64,000 nucleotides of DNA, taken from assembly GCF_025264665.1 (NCBI RefSeq), contig NZ_CP073697.1:1550001-1614000 (forward strand), in the 5' to 3' direction. Each line of letters begins with the position of its first letter. Within the stretch, counting starts at the first letter, position 1. Shown here piece after piece: positions 46,240 to 54,858 of this stretch. Made by a program: the position numbers and the translations under genes. The DNA comes from Edaphobacter flagellatus. GTDB taxonomy: Bacteria; Acidobacteriota; Terriglobia; Terriglobales; Acidobacteriaceae. A model generated the notes under the pieces. That model searched no databases, was not told the origin of the DNA, and saw only the letters and a list, made by a program, of their open reading frames with translations.

Positions 46240-47505
46240 TCAGGCGCGGTACAGTTCGGAGGGAACGTGATACTCCGGCAGGTGCAGCGAAGCGCCATTG
46301 ACCGCTCCCGGAGGCATGTCCATGCACTTCACGAACGCTGTCTGGAACTTCTGCATCTCGGTCTTGGTGCCGACAGTGACGCGCACATAGTTCGGCATCG
46401 CGGCCCATGTACGGCCAATCGCGACATTCTCCTTCAGCATCGCCTGCTGGAACTCTCTGCCGGGGCGTTTCACATCGACCATGAACATGTTCGCCTGCGA
46501 GCCGGGGACGGTCTTGTAGCCGTGCTTATCGAGGAATGCGAGCGTTTCTGTCCGGATGTCGGTGTTGATCTTGCGGCGAAGCGGGACAAGGTCCTTGTCC
46601 TGCAGGCTGGCGCGCGCAGCAGCCGAGCTGGTGATGGAGATGCTCGCCAGGCTGCGGCTCGGCCCAGGCACGGTCGCCATCTTCTGAAGCAGATCAGGAC
46701 GGGCGACGGCGAAGCCGGCGCGCAGACCCGCCATGCCGTAGATCTTCGAGAAGGTCCGCATGACGATGATGTCCTTGTCGAGCGCGACCTGATCGATCAC
46801 CGACTCGTGATCGGAGAAGTGGTGATACGCTTCGTCGACGATGACGACCGAGCCCGCGGGCTTGTTCGCCAGCAGCCACAGGATGTCCTCGCGCGGGGTC
46901 ATCGTGCCGGTCGGGTTGTTCGGATTCACGATGTAGTACGCGCCGGGCGAAGGATGCGCCTTCACCATCGCTTTCACGTCATGCGCGTAGGTCGAGGTCA
47001 GCGGCACGGGATACTTCGGAGCCTTCATCGTGTCGGCGGCGCGCGGTCCCTGCTCGTAGCTGGGATCGCCATAGACCAGCGGCTTGTCCGGCCCGATGTT
47101 CGACATCAGGGCCAGATCGAGCGGCCCGCCCGATCCGGGAAAGAGCGCCGCATAGCCTTTCTTCAGCCCATAGATCTCGCTGAAGGTGGTGAGTGTCTTC
47201 ATCGTCTCGTCGAAGTGGTAGCGCCCGCCCAGCGGCCCCGTCACGCTAATGGCCTGCAGTGCCGACTGTGCCGGGCCAAGCGGGTTCTCGTTCGAGCTGA
47301 TGATGACGGTATCGGCCGAAAGCTGACGCATGTCGCCCATATCCGACATGCCGCCGAGTCCGCGGCGCGCGCCTTGCGCGGGTGCTGCGGCGGCTCCCTG
47401 CTGGATTGCAGCAAGCGCAGGATATGAGGTCGCAGCCGCTGAAGCTGCACCGAGGATTCTCATAAACGATCTGCGCGATACACCTGAGTGGACGTTAGGA
47501 CACAT
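46240..47505 (-). CDS. Tat-signalled histidinol-phosphate-type aminotransferase
   Basis: This 421-residue fold-type I PLP enzyme has a twin-arginine motif SRRSFMRILGAASAAA (Arg11-Arg12) at the N terminus, then SSNENPLGP, NPNNPTG, DEAYHHF (Asp224, Tyr227) and the PLP lysine Lys254 in TFSKIYG. The pattern is that of the HisC-like class II aminotransferases. A Tat signal on such an enzyme is unusual: it implies folded export with PLP bound. It lies between the M29 peptidase and dapA genes in the lysine cluster. It might supply the DapC function or act on envelope-derived amino acids; the export signal weighs against a cytoplasmic role. A GGAGGAG site precedes the ATG. Confidence 0.87.
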   Translation of the reverse strand: MCPNVHSGVSRRSFMRILGAASAAATSYPALAAIQQGAAAAPAQGARRGLGGMSDMGDMRQLSADTVIISSNENPLGPAQSALQAISVTGPLGGRYHFDETMKTLTTFSEIYGLKKGYAALFPGSGGPLDLALMSNIGPDKPLVYGDPSYEQGPRAADTMKAPKYPVPLTSTYAHDVKAMVKAHPSPGAYYIVNPNNPTGTMTPREDILWLLANKPAGSVVIVDEAYHHFSDHESVIDQVALDKDIIVMRTFSKIYGMAGLRAGFAVARPDLLQKMATVPGPSRSLASISITSSAAARASLQDKDLVPLRRKINTDIRTETLAFLDKHGYKTVPGSQANMFMVDVKRPGREFQQAMLKENVAIGRTWAAMPNYVRVTVGTKTEMQKFQTAFVKCMDMPPGAVNGASLHLPEYHVPSELYRA

Positions 47506-47853
47506 ATAGTTCTCCTCCGAGCGCCTTGAGCGCGAACTGGCTGATTTTGGGTAAATGGATGCGACGACGCAACGACGGAAGGTCGTGCGCTGACGGCAGA
47601 GATCGTCAATCGAACTTGCCCTGCGGAGCGTCGCGGCCCACGCAGAAATACACTGTAAAGGGGGTTCGCGGATACTGACGAATCAGCTCCGCGTTGAGTT
47701 TCACTGTACAGCGAAAATGCGCTGTGTGCCAAAAAAATCGCACGGGACGCAAGAAAAATTTGCTCCCCGTACAGGAGCAAATCGGCCTGTTAAGCAAGGA
47801 GACCCCGCCTGTCATCTCCAGGCCGGGCCTCGATTTCTGCGCGCAGGCTTTCG
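47506..47853. other. Intergenic region between the peptidase and aminotransferase genes
   Basis: No gene is supported on either strand. The region contains the peptidase terminator (47758-47782), and the promoter of the aminotransferase gene should lie between that and 47505. Confidence 0.6.
47758..47782 (-). terminator. Terminator of the M29 peptidase gene
   Basis: ATTTGCTCC/GGAGCAAAT with a 7-nt loop is followed on the minus strand by TTTTTCTTG, about 70 nt after the peptidase stop. Confidence 0.85.
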
Positions 47854-49122
47854 CTAAACCCATGCTCCGTTGCGCATTAGCGGCTCCGCCTTGCCGTCGG
47901 TGCCGATGCCGTCCACATCCATCTCCGCGGAGCCGATCATCCAGTCCACATGGATCAGGCTCTCGTTCGCGCCGCGCTTGGCCAGCTCGGCAGCATCCAT
48001 CTTTTCGCCGCCGATGATGCAGGTCGAGTACGCCTGGCCAAGTGCGATATGGCTCGCCGCGTTCTCGTCGAAGAGCGTGTTCCAGAAGAGTATGCCGCTC
48101 TCGGCAATCGGTGAGTTATGCGGCACCAGGGCTACCTCGCCCAACCGCCGCGCACCATCGTCGGTCGAGATCAGGCGATTCAGCACATCCTCGCCTGCGG
48201 TCGCCTTCGCTTCGACGATCTTTCCGCCCTCAAAGCGCACGGAGATATTTTCGATCAGCGTGCCCTGATGCGACAGAGGCTTCGACGCACGCACCACGCC
48301 ATCGACGCGGTCCTTGTGCGGTGTCGTGAAGCACTCCTCCGTCGGGATGTTCGGCTGGCAGTAGACTCCATTGCCTGCAGTCGTACCGCCACCGGCCCAC
48401 AGGTGATCGTCGGCGAGCCCCACCTTGAGGTCCGTCATTCCATCGGCCGATTTGAAGTGCAGCGCAGCATAACGCTTCGCATTGAGGAACTCGACACGCT
48501 TCTTCAGGCGCTCGCCGTGCTCCTTCCATTCGGCAACCGGGTCATCGACGTTCACGCGCGAGGTGGCGAAGATCGCCTCCCACAGCTTGGCCACAGCAAT
48601 GTCCTCACGCTCGCCGGGGAAGACCAGCTTCGCCCACTCCGGCGTCGCCGCAGCAACAATGGTCCAGTTGATCTCGTGACGCGTAATCAGCTCCATCGCA
48701 GGCTTGCCCGCCTTCGACGCAGCCACGTTTGCGCGCGACACCTTCGCGGGGTCCTGCTGGGCCAGCAGCGCAGGATTCGCGCCTGCAATCGCCAGACGCG
48801 CTGCACCGCTGCGGAAGCCGTTGGCAACGCCCTCCTGCAGCCACACCGCTGCGTGGTCGAAACTTGCATCCTGCGCGTACTTGTAGCGGGCCAGCGTACT
48901 GGGATCGTCGGCATAGAGCGTCGTCACCAGCAACGCTCCGGCCTTGTATGCCTGCTCGGTGATCTTGCGGGCCAACGGCAGCGCCTCCATCGGAGCCGAC
49001 ATGATCAGCTCTTGGCCGGGCTTCAGATTCAGGCCTACCCTCACCGCAACCTCGGCCAGGCGGTCCAGCTTCTCATCCAGCGACAGGTCGGCAAACTTCG
49101 TAACAGCTTCAGCAACGCTCAT
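47854..49122 (-). CDS. M29-family aminopeptidase
   Basis: This 422-residue protein starts at the ATG at 49122 (GAGGTG 6 nt upstream). It matches the thermophilic aminopeptidase T/AmpS (M29) family: LDRLAEVAVRVGLNLKPGQ at the N terminus, GLADDHLWAGGG, IPTEECFTTPHKDRVDG with the metal-binding Glu and His, and GEVALVPHNSPI. M29 enzymes are dimeric zinc or cobalt aminopeptidases in the cytoplasm. It lies after dapB in the lysine cluster, just where a DapE desuccinylase would be expected, but M29 and DapE are different folds; the neighbour could also simply be a peptidase for peptidoglycan peptide recycling. Confidence 0.9.
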   Translation of the reverse strand: MSVAEAVTKFADLSLDEKLDRLAEVAVRVGLNLKPGQELIMSAPMEALPLARKITEQAYKAGALLVTTLYADDPSTLARYKYAQDASFDHAAVWLQEGVANGFRSGAARLAIAGANPALLAQQDPAKVSRANVAASKAGKPAMELITRHEINWTIVAAATPEWAKLVFPGEREDIAVAKLWEAIFATSRVNVDDPVAEWKEHGERLKKRVEFLNAKRYAALHFKSADGMTDLKVGLADDHLWAGGGTTAGNGVYCQPNIPTEECFTTPHKDRVDGVVRASKPLSHQGTLIENISVRFEGGKIVEAKATAGEDVLNRLISTDDGARRLGEVALVPHNSPIAESGILFWNTLFDENAASHIALGQAYSTCIIGGEKMDAAELAKRGANESLIHVDWMIGSAEMDVDGIGTDGKAEPLMRNGAWV

Positions 49123-49180
49123 GAATACACCTCGAGGATTGGACGCAAAAGAGTGAGGGTGCGGCTCGCGCACCCTGTTT

Positions 49181-49867
49181 TTATATCTGGTCGTAGACGT
49201 CCTGAAAGTCGTAACAGCCCGTTCGCGTGGAGAGCCACTCCGCCGCGCGCACCGCGCCTTCGGCAAAGCCGCGACGCGAATGCGCATCATGCGTCAGCAC
49301 GATCTTGTCCGCAGCGCTTGAGGCCGTCAGCACATGCAATCCCGCAGCATCGCCTACGCGATGCGCCGCGATCGGCACCTTGGCGCCTCCCGTCGCAGAC
49401 TCCACCACCTGCGCCAGCGTCAGCGCTGTGCCTGAGGGAGAGTCCATCTTGGTGGTGTGGTGCGTCTCCTCAATCGAGAACGTGTAGCCAGAGTTCCGCA
49501 GCAGCTCGCCCATCTTCTTCGCCATCTGCAGCATGGTCTGCACGCCGATGGAAAAGTTGGTGCCGTAGAGCAGACCGGCATCCTTGCGCTCGGCCAGTTC
49601 CCTGGCCTTGTCGAGCCTGTCATACCAGCCCGTCGTGCCGACGACCATCTTCGCACCCGTGGCCAGCACTGCGCGCATGTTCTGCACCACAGCCTCCGGC
49701 GTTGTGAAGTCGATCACAACGTCGAACCCGGCGACGAATGGAGGCGTCAGCGCCGAAGCGTTCGCGTTCTCCTTGGCGTCCAGCACATGCACGCCATGTC
49801 CGCGCTCAGCCGCAACTTCGGCGACAAGCTTTCCCGTCTTTCCATGCCCCAACACGAGTACCCGCAT
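49181..49867 (-). CDS. dapB: 4-hydroxy-tetrahydrodipicolinate reductase
   Basis: This 228-residue protein is DapB of the short form (no C-terminal extension). The nucleotide-binding loop is GHGKTG (7-12), with GTTGW at about 77-81 and the catalytic EETHHTTKMDSPSGT segment (His136/His137, Lys140). It reduces the DapA product with NAD(P)H. It sits 14 bp downstream of lysC and 58 bp upstream of the M29 gene on the same strand, within the lysine cluster. Confidence 0.93.
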   Translation of the reverse strand: MRVLVLGHGKTGKLVAEVAAERGHGVHVLDAKENANASALTPPFVAGFDVVIDFTTPEAVVQNMRAVLATGAKMVVGTTGWYDRLDKARELAERKDAGLLYGTNFSIGVQTMLQMAKKMGELLRNSGYTFSIEETHHTTKMDSPSGTALTLAQVVESATGGAKVPIAAHRVGDAAGLHVLTASSAADKIVLTHDAHSRRGFAEGAVRAAEWLSTRTGCYDFQDVYDQI

Positions 49868-49881
49868 TGAAGTTTCCCTTC

Positions 49882-51315
49882 CTATGCCCTGCTCTCTACC
49901 GGAACACGGGCTGCTACGTCAAAGATCGCCTCATCGGGGCTCGCGAAGAACTCCTTGTGCAGGCTGCGAACCGCCTCCTCCACATCTTCCTCGTCGATCA
50001 TGAAGCTCATGTTGATCTCGCTGGCTCCCTGCGAAATCATGCGCAGGTTCACGTGGCTTACCGCTGAAAACACCCGGCCGGCAATGCCGTTGTGCCCGCG
50101 AATGTCCTCGCCGACCATGCAGATCAGGGCCTTGGAGCCCTCCATCTTCACATCGGCGATCTTCGAAAGCTCCTCGCAGATCTCCGGCAGCTTCTCGTTC
50201 GAGTCCACGCTGAGCGAGATGCTGACCTCGCTGGTCGAAACCATATCAATCGCGCACTTGAACTTATCGAACACGTCGAAAACGGCCTTCAGGTAGCCGT
50301 GCGTCATCAGCATACGGCTGGCGACGATATCGATGATCGTCAGCTTCTTCTTCGCCGCGATGCTCTTGAACGGGCTCTTGCACGGGGGAGCGACGGCGGT
50401 GATCTTCGTGCCTTCGTTCTCCGCATTCCGCGAGTTCAACACCCACACCGGGATGCTCTTCTGCACGGCAGGAAGAATCGTCGCCGGATGCAGCACCTTC
50501 GCGCCGAAGTAGGCCAGCTCCGCCGCCTCTTCAAAGCTGATCGTCTTCACACGCAGCGCGTCCGGGCAGATGCGTGGATCGGTCGTCATAATGCCGTTGA
50601 CGTCCGTCCAGATCTCAATCGCGCCGGCATGCAGGCCGCCGCCCACCAGCGCGGCGGTGTAATCGCTGCCGCCACGGCCAAGCGTCGTCGTAATGCCCTC
50701 GGCGTTCGAACCGATAAAACCGCCCATCACCGGCGTCTTGCCCGCAATGACCAGCGGCAGCACCAGCTCGGTCAGCTTGGCCTCAATCGCAGCTTCCTGC
50801 GGAGCGGCCTTACCGTAGTTCGAATCCGTAATGATGCAGGTGCGTGCGTCCACATGCGTGCCGTTCAGCCCGCGCTGATCGAACGCAGCCGCCACCATGC
50901 GGCTGGAGAGACGCTCGCCGAAGCTCACCACCAGATCGCCCGTACGCGGCGTAAGCTCACCTACGGCAGCAATGCCGCGCAACAGATCGTCCAGCGCGTC
51001 GAACTCCGCATGAATCTGCACCTGCAGCGCCGCAAAGCGCTGCTCATCCAGCAACTCACACGCTGTATCGACGTGACGATGACGCAGGCGCGAGCTGATG
51101 GCCAGCGCGCCGGCCTTGTCGCCGCGGCCAGCAGCAGCCGCAGCAGCCAGAAGCTGATCGGTCACCTTCGCCATCGCCGAAACGACGACAATCGTCTCAA
51201 GATTCTTCTTCCGGCGGCCGCCTACGATCGCGGCCGTACGGTCCATCGCCTTGGCGTCTTCTACCGAAGTGCCGCCAAACTTCATCACCACCAAAGATTC
51301 ACGCGCAGAACTCAA
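49882..51315 (-). CDS. lysC: Aspartate kinase (lysine-sensitive type)
   Basis: This 477-residue protein begins MSSARESLVVMKFGGTSVED, with the KFGGTS kinase motif, then the catalytic domain and two ACT domains at the C terminus (about residues 330-470). It has no fused homoserine dehydrogenase. It phosphorylates aspartate as the first step of the aspartate-family pathway and is usually feedback-inhibited by lysine or threonine through the ACT domains. The start overlaps the stop of asd by 4 nt (ATGA), implying translational coupling, and dapB follows by 14 bp. Confidence 0.94.
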   Translation of the reverse strand: MSSARESLVVMKFGGTSVEDAKAMDRTAAIVGGRRKKNLETIVVVSAMAKVTDQLLAAAAAAGRGDKAGALAISSRLRHRHVDTACELLDEQRFAALQVQIHAEFDALDDLLRGIAAVGELTPRTGDLVVSFGERLSSRMVAAAFDQRGLNGTHVDARTCIITDSNYGKAAPQEAAIEAKLTELVLPLVIAGKTPVMGGFIGSNAEGITTTLGRGGSDYTAALVGGGLHAGAIEIWTDVNGIMTTDPRICPDALRVKTISFEEAAELAYFGAKVLHPATILPAVQKSIPVWVLNSRNAENEGTKITAVAPPCKSPFKSIAAKKKLTIIDIVASRMLMTHGYLKAVFDVFDKFKCAIDMVSTSEVSISLSVDSNEKLPEICEELSKIADVKMEGSKALICMVGEDIRGHNGIAGRVFSAVSHVNLRMISQGASEINMSFMIDEEDVEEAVRSLHKEFFASPDEAIFDVAARVPVESRA

Positions 51316-52412
51316 GCCAGCACCGCCTGACTCTCACCGGTCGGCACGCCGAGCTTGTTCAGTCGCCCCTGCCGCGCCAGAATCTCCGCATTCAGCAGAG
51401 CAGCGCCTGCAGCGCCGCGAATCGTATTGTGCGACAGCACAACAAACTTCCAGTCCAGCAGCGGGCACTCACGCAGACGGCCCACCGTCGAAGCCATGCC
51501 GTGGCCGCGCATGCGGTCCAGGCGAGGCTGCGGGCGGTCCACCGCATCGTCGAACTCCACCGACTGCTCCGGAGCCGTCGGCAGGCTCTGTCCGCGCAGT
51601 GGAGCAAACTCACGCCACGCCGCCAGAATCTCCTCGCGCGTCGCCTTCTTCCTGAACTTGATGCTCACGCACTCGGTGTGACCGTCCTCCACCGCAACGC
51701 GATTGCAGTGCGCGCTTACCTTGGCATCCAGCATCTCGATGTGGTCGCCGCGTACACGGCCCAGCAGCTTGCCAACCTCCTCCTGCATCTTCTCCTCTTC
51801 ATTCTTGATGAAGGGGATGACGTTGCCCAGGATGTCGAGCGAAGGCACGCCAGGATATCCCGCGCCGCTCACGGCCTGCATCGTCGAAACGAACAGGCTC
51901 TCAATGCCGAAGCGCTCCTCGAGCGGCTTCAGCGCCAGCACCAGGCCGATGGCCGAACAGTTCGGGTTCGTCACGATATAGCCGCCGCTCTCGCGACGCC
52001 ACGACTGCGTGTCGATCAGGTCCAGATGGCCCGCATTCACCTCAGGCACAACCAGGGGAACGTCCTTCGCCATGCGGAACGCGCTCGAGTTCGAGATGAC
52101 AGCGCAGCCTGCAGCAGCAAACTTCGGCTCCAGCTCGCGGGCAATGTCCGCGTCCAGCGCGGCAAAGATAATCTTCGGCAGCTCACCCTCGCACAGCTCC
52201 GGCACATTGGGCTGCACCTTCATCGCGGCAATCCGCGCAGGAAGCGGTGTGTCCAGCTTCCATTTGCAGGCCTCGCCGTACGTCTTGCCCGCACTGCGGT
52301 CGCTCGCCGCAAGCCATGCAATCTCAAACCAGGGGTGATTATGCAGAAGTTGAATGAATCGCTGACCGACCATGCCGGTCGCGCCAAGAATGCCAACCCG
52401 TCGCCGTTCCAT
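51312..52412 (-). CDS. asd: Aspartate-semialdehyde dehydrogenase
   Basis: This 366-residue protein has the N-terminal Rossmann motif GILGATGMVGQ, the active-site Cys152 in NPNCSAIG and His245 in DGHTE, matching the Asd form found in archaea and some bacteria. It reduces aspartyl phosphate to the semialdehyde, which feeds DapA and threonine synthesis. It overlaps lysC by 4 nt and is the first gene of the unit, reading on the minus strand. The small membrane gene upstream lies 113 bp away. The threonine synthase elsewhere in the window uses a further product of this pathway. Confidence 0.94.
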   Translation of the reverse strand: MERRRVGILGATGMVGQRFIQLLHNHPWFEIAWLAASDRSAGKTYGEACKWKLDTPLPARIAAMKVQPNVPELCEGELPKIIFAALDADIARELEPKFAAAGCAVISNSSAFRMAKDVPLVVPEVNAGHLDLIDTQSWRRESGGYIVTNPNCSAIGLVLALKPLEERFGIESLFVSTMQAVSGAGYPGVPSLDILGNVIPFIKNEEEKMQEEVGKLLGRVRGDHIEMLDAKVSAHCNRVAVEDGHTECVSIKFRKKATREEILAAWREFAPLRGQSLPTAPEQSVEFDDAVDRPQPRLDRMRGHGMASTVGRLRECPLLDWKFVVLSHNTIRGAAGAALLNAEILARQGRLNKLGVPTGESQAVLA

Positions 52413-52525
52413 AGTCCTTCAAGGATAACGCGCCGCGGTTCCCCTGCGCCACGGCTGCACTGAAAACCGCACAGCAACCGTGACGAAGCACGAAGAATGA
52501 AGGCTCCTTCATTGCACGCGGCAAC

Positions 52526-52870
52526 TTAGCGTTCGCCGCGCTGCCACTGCCGCCTGCGCTGATACGTGCTGCCGCCGCCGACCAGCGTCAGAATCGCCAC
52601 GCCAAAATGAATCAGAAACCACAGGCTGATCCCCTGGTCCTGATAGATCAGGTACAGCACCAGCAGCCGCGGCAGCAGAACCGCGAAGACAACCGGAATC
52701 CAGCCCTCCAGATGGAACGGCACCAGCACGCCCGAAAGCCACGCCACAATCAATGAGACGCGCGGCAGAAACAGCGCAAAGACCAGAAACCAGAACGGCA
52801 GCCTGTGCGAGATCAGCGTCAGGCTGAATCCATGCTCAACACCCTGCCACAACATTGCCGCCAAACCCAT
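52526..52870 (-). CDS. Small membrane protein of unknown function
   Basis: This 114-residue protein has four hydrophobic segments (about 15-35, 36-55, 58-78, 85-98) and a basic tail (TYQRRRQWQRGER). I do not recognise a family. It lies 15 bp after the cupredoxin-like lipoprotein gene on the same strand and could be its membrane partner. No Shine-Dalgarno sequence that decides the start is obvious. Confidence 0.6.
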   Translation of the reverse strand: MGLAAMLWQGVEHGFSLTLISHRLPFWFLVFALFLPRVSLIVAWLSGVLVPFHLEGWIPVVFAVLLPRLLVLYLIYQDQGISLWFLIHFGVAILTLVGGGSTYQRRRQWQRGER

Positions 52871-52885
52871 CAGGCCCGCCTCCGG

Positions 52886-53701
52886 TCACTTTATCGAGTA
52901 GGCAAACTCTGCCGCAGTCTGCGTCTTCGCCGCGACAGTCACCTTCATCGTCTGCTCGCCCAGCTTCTCGTGGACGGCAGCCAGTGTATACGTTCCCGCC
53001 GGAAGGCCGCTGATCTCAAATCGCCCGTCGCTGTCGCTCACCGCAAAAAACGGCGTCGCCGACACGTTGATAAACGCATTCATCCAGGGATGATTGTTGC
53101 AGCGAACCGGCATCATCACCTCCGGCGTATCAAACCTGCGCCGCTCCGGAGCACCCTTCGCCCCTTGCGACACATCCACCCCCGGATTGGCCGACGGCAT
53201 CGTGTGGATGTTGTGCATCGTCCCATCGGAGTTACGGAACTCAACCGTGCCACCCTTCATCAGGGCGATCACATGCGGCACATAACGGCAGCCCACCTGA
53301 TCCAGCACAACAAGGGACTCGTTCGCCGGCATGGGAGCCGACATCGCTCCCTGTGGGCCGTCCTTGATGTAGACATACACATTGGCCAATCCGCCACCAT
53401 GAATGACGTACTGCTCCGACAGGTTCGCTCCCCCGGCAATCGAGCACACCGGATCCATGCTCATGTCGATCTTCACCCGCTCCGGGGCCTTGCCCCTGAA
53501 GTGAACAATACCGGCAATCGAGCCGCTCGTCACGGCTTCACCGGGAGCAACCGTCTTCGAATCCGCGGACTTCACGCCATTGTCGACCACCGCGCCGCTG
53601 CGGATCGCGCTGTCGGGCTTGCACCCGGCAAACCCGATCATCGCAATCGAGACGAACGCGGCTACACGACACCATTGCGTGCTCTGCCTGCCAGATCCCA
53701 C
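52886..53701 (-). CDS. Cupredoxin-like lipoprotein
   Basis: This 271-residue protein has a signal peptide with lipobox IGFAGC (Cys27), so it is likely lipid-anchored. The central domain (about 60-210) has candidate type-1 copper ligands His163, Cys201, His204 and Met207 in TMHNIH and CNNHPWM, the C-x2-H-x2-M spacing of plastocyanin-like proteins. The C terminus (about 217-268) is a carboxypeptidase-regulatory-like domain with FEISGLPAGTYTL. A periplasmic copper electron-transfer role is plausible; no oxidase or partner is next to it except a small membrane protein. The 3-nt spacing after the isocitrate dehydrogenase-like gene suggests a shared transcript. Confidence 0.8.
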   Translation of the reverse strand: MGSGRQSTQWCRVAAFVSIAMIGFAGCKPDSAIRSGAVVDNGVKSADSKTVAPGEAVTSGSIAGIVHFRGKAPERVKIDMSMDPVCSIAGGANLSEQYVIHGGGLANVYVYIKDGPQGAMSAPMPANESLVVLDQVGCRYVPHVIALMKGGTVEFRNSDGTMHNIHTMPSANPGVDVSQGAKGAPERRRFDTPEVMMPVRCNNHPWMNAFINVSATPFFAVSDSDGRFEISGLPAGTYTLAAVHEKLGEQTMKVTVAAKTQTAAEFAYSIK

Positions 53702-53703
53702 GG

Positions 53704-54747
53704 CTACTTCACCGCCACCGGCGACTCCATCGCAGCCAGCACCGCATCGGCAAATGCCTTCGTCCCGCTCGAACCGCCAACATCGCGCGTCAGCGTCTTG
53801 CCCTCGCGATATACCTGCTCAATCGCGTCCTGCACCCGCTCTGCCGTCGCCTTCTCGTCGAGATGATGCAGCATCAGCACAGCCGACTGCAGCAGTGCCG
53901 TCGGATTCGCCATGTCCTTGCCCGCAATGTCGGGCGCCGATCCGTGCACCGCCTCAAAGATCGCGCATTCGCGTCCGAGGTTCGCTCCCGGAACCAGCCC
54001 CAGACCGCCGATAAACGCGCTGCACAGGTCGCTCAGAATGTCGCCATACAGGTTCTCCGTCAACAGAATGTCGTACTGGTAAGGATTCAGCACCAGCTGC
54101 ATGCAGGTGTTATCGACGATGTGCTCCTTGTACTCGATCTCCGGAAAGCCCTCGGCGACCGTGCGGCAGCACCGCAGGAACAGGCCGTCCGACAGCTTCA
54201 TGATGTTCGCTTTGTGAATCGCATGCACCTTCTTACGGCCATGCTTCTTTCCATAATCGAAAGCAAACTGCGCGATGCGGCTTGAGCCCTTCTCTGTGAT
54301 GATCTTCAGCGACTGCACCACGCCCGGCACAATCTCGTGCTCCAGCCCCGCATACAGGTCTTCCGTGTTCTCGCGCACGATGATCAGGTCGATATCGGGA
54401 TACTTCGTCTTCAGTCCCGGCAGGCTCTTCACCGGACGAAAGTTCGCATACAGGTCAAACTTCTTGCGCAGCGTCACGTTGATCGACGCAAAGCCCCCGC
54501 CCACAGGAGTCGTCACCGGCCCTTTGAGCGCAACCTTATTCTGCTCGATCGACTCATACAGCGCCTTCGGAATGTACTCGCGCGTCTCGGCGAAAGCATC
54601 GGCCCCGGCCTTGAACTCGTGCCACTCAAACCCCACCCCGGTGGCCGCACCCGCAACCTCCAGGATCTTTACCACCGCGCCTGAAACCTCCGGCCCGATA
54701 CCATCACCGGGAATCAGCGTAATCTTGTGCATCCTCTTGCCAGCCAT
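53704..54747 (-). CDS. NAD-dependent isocitrate/isopropylmalate dehydrogenase-family protein
   Basis: This 347-residue beta-decarboxylating dehydrogenase begins MHKITLIPGDGIGPEV after a short leader, with TPVGGGFASINVTLRKKFDL, the segment typical of NAD-isocitrate dehydrogenase, and later IHKANIMKLSDGLF and NLYGDILSDL. It probably oxidises isocitrate in the TCA cycle; 3-isopropylmalate or homoisocitrate cannot be ruled out without the rest of the genome. GGAG lies about 8 nt upstream of the ATG at 54747. The cupredoxin-like gene follows by 2 nt, so both share an mRNA, an odd metabolic/electron-transfer pairing worth noting. Confidence 0.87.
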   Translation of the reverse strand: MAGKRMHKITLIPGDGIGPEVSGAVVKILEVAGAATGVGFEWHEFKAGADAFAETREYIPKALYESIEQNKVALKGPVTTPVGGGFASINVTLRKKFDLYANFRPVKSLPGLKTKYPDIDLIIVRENTEDLYAGLEHEIVPGVVQSLKIITEKGSSRIAQFAFDYGKKHGRKKVHAIHKANIMKLSDGLFLRCCRTVAEGFPEIEYKEHIVDNTCMQLVLNPYQYDILLTENLYGDILSDLCSAFIGGLGLVPGANLGRECAIFEAVHGSAPDIAGKDMANPTALLQSAVLMLHHLDEKATAERVQDAIEQVYREGKTLTRDVGGSSGTKAFADAVLAAMESPVAVK

Positions 54748-54801
54748 TACTTCTCCTTACTTCTAACCGCTTATAAAGCGGGAACCTCGTTGAAAATTGA
54801 C

Positions 54802-54850
54802 GTGTCACCCCTGAGCGAAGCCGCATAGCTGCTAAGTCGAAGGACCTGCA
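54802..54850 (+). repeat. Dispersed repeat, intergenic copy
   Basis: The plus strand begins GTGTCACCCCTGAGCGAAGC and ends AAGTCGAAGGACCTGCA. It is related to the copy embedded in the helicase gene (20855-20900, opposite strand) and more weakly to 63357-63384. It lies between the isocitrate dehydrogenase-like gene and nrdR. Confidence 0.7.
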
Positions 54851-54858
54851 TGCAAACG

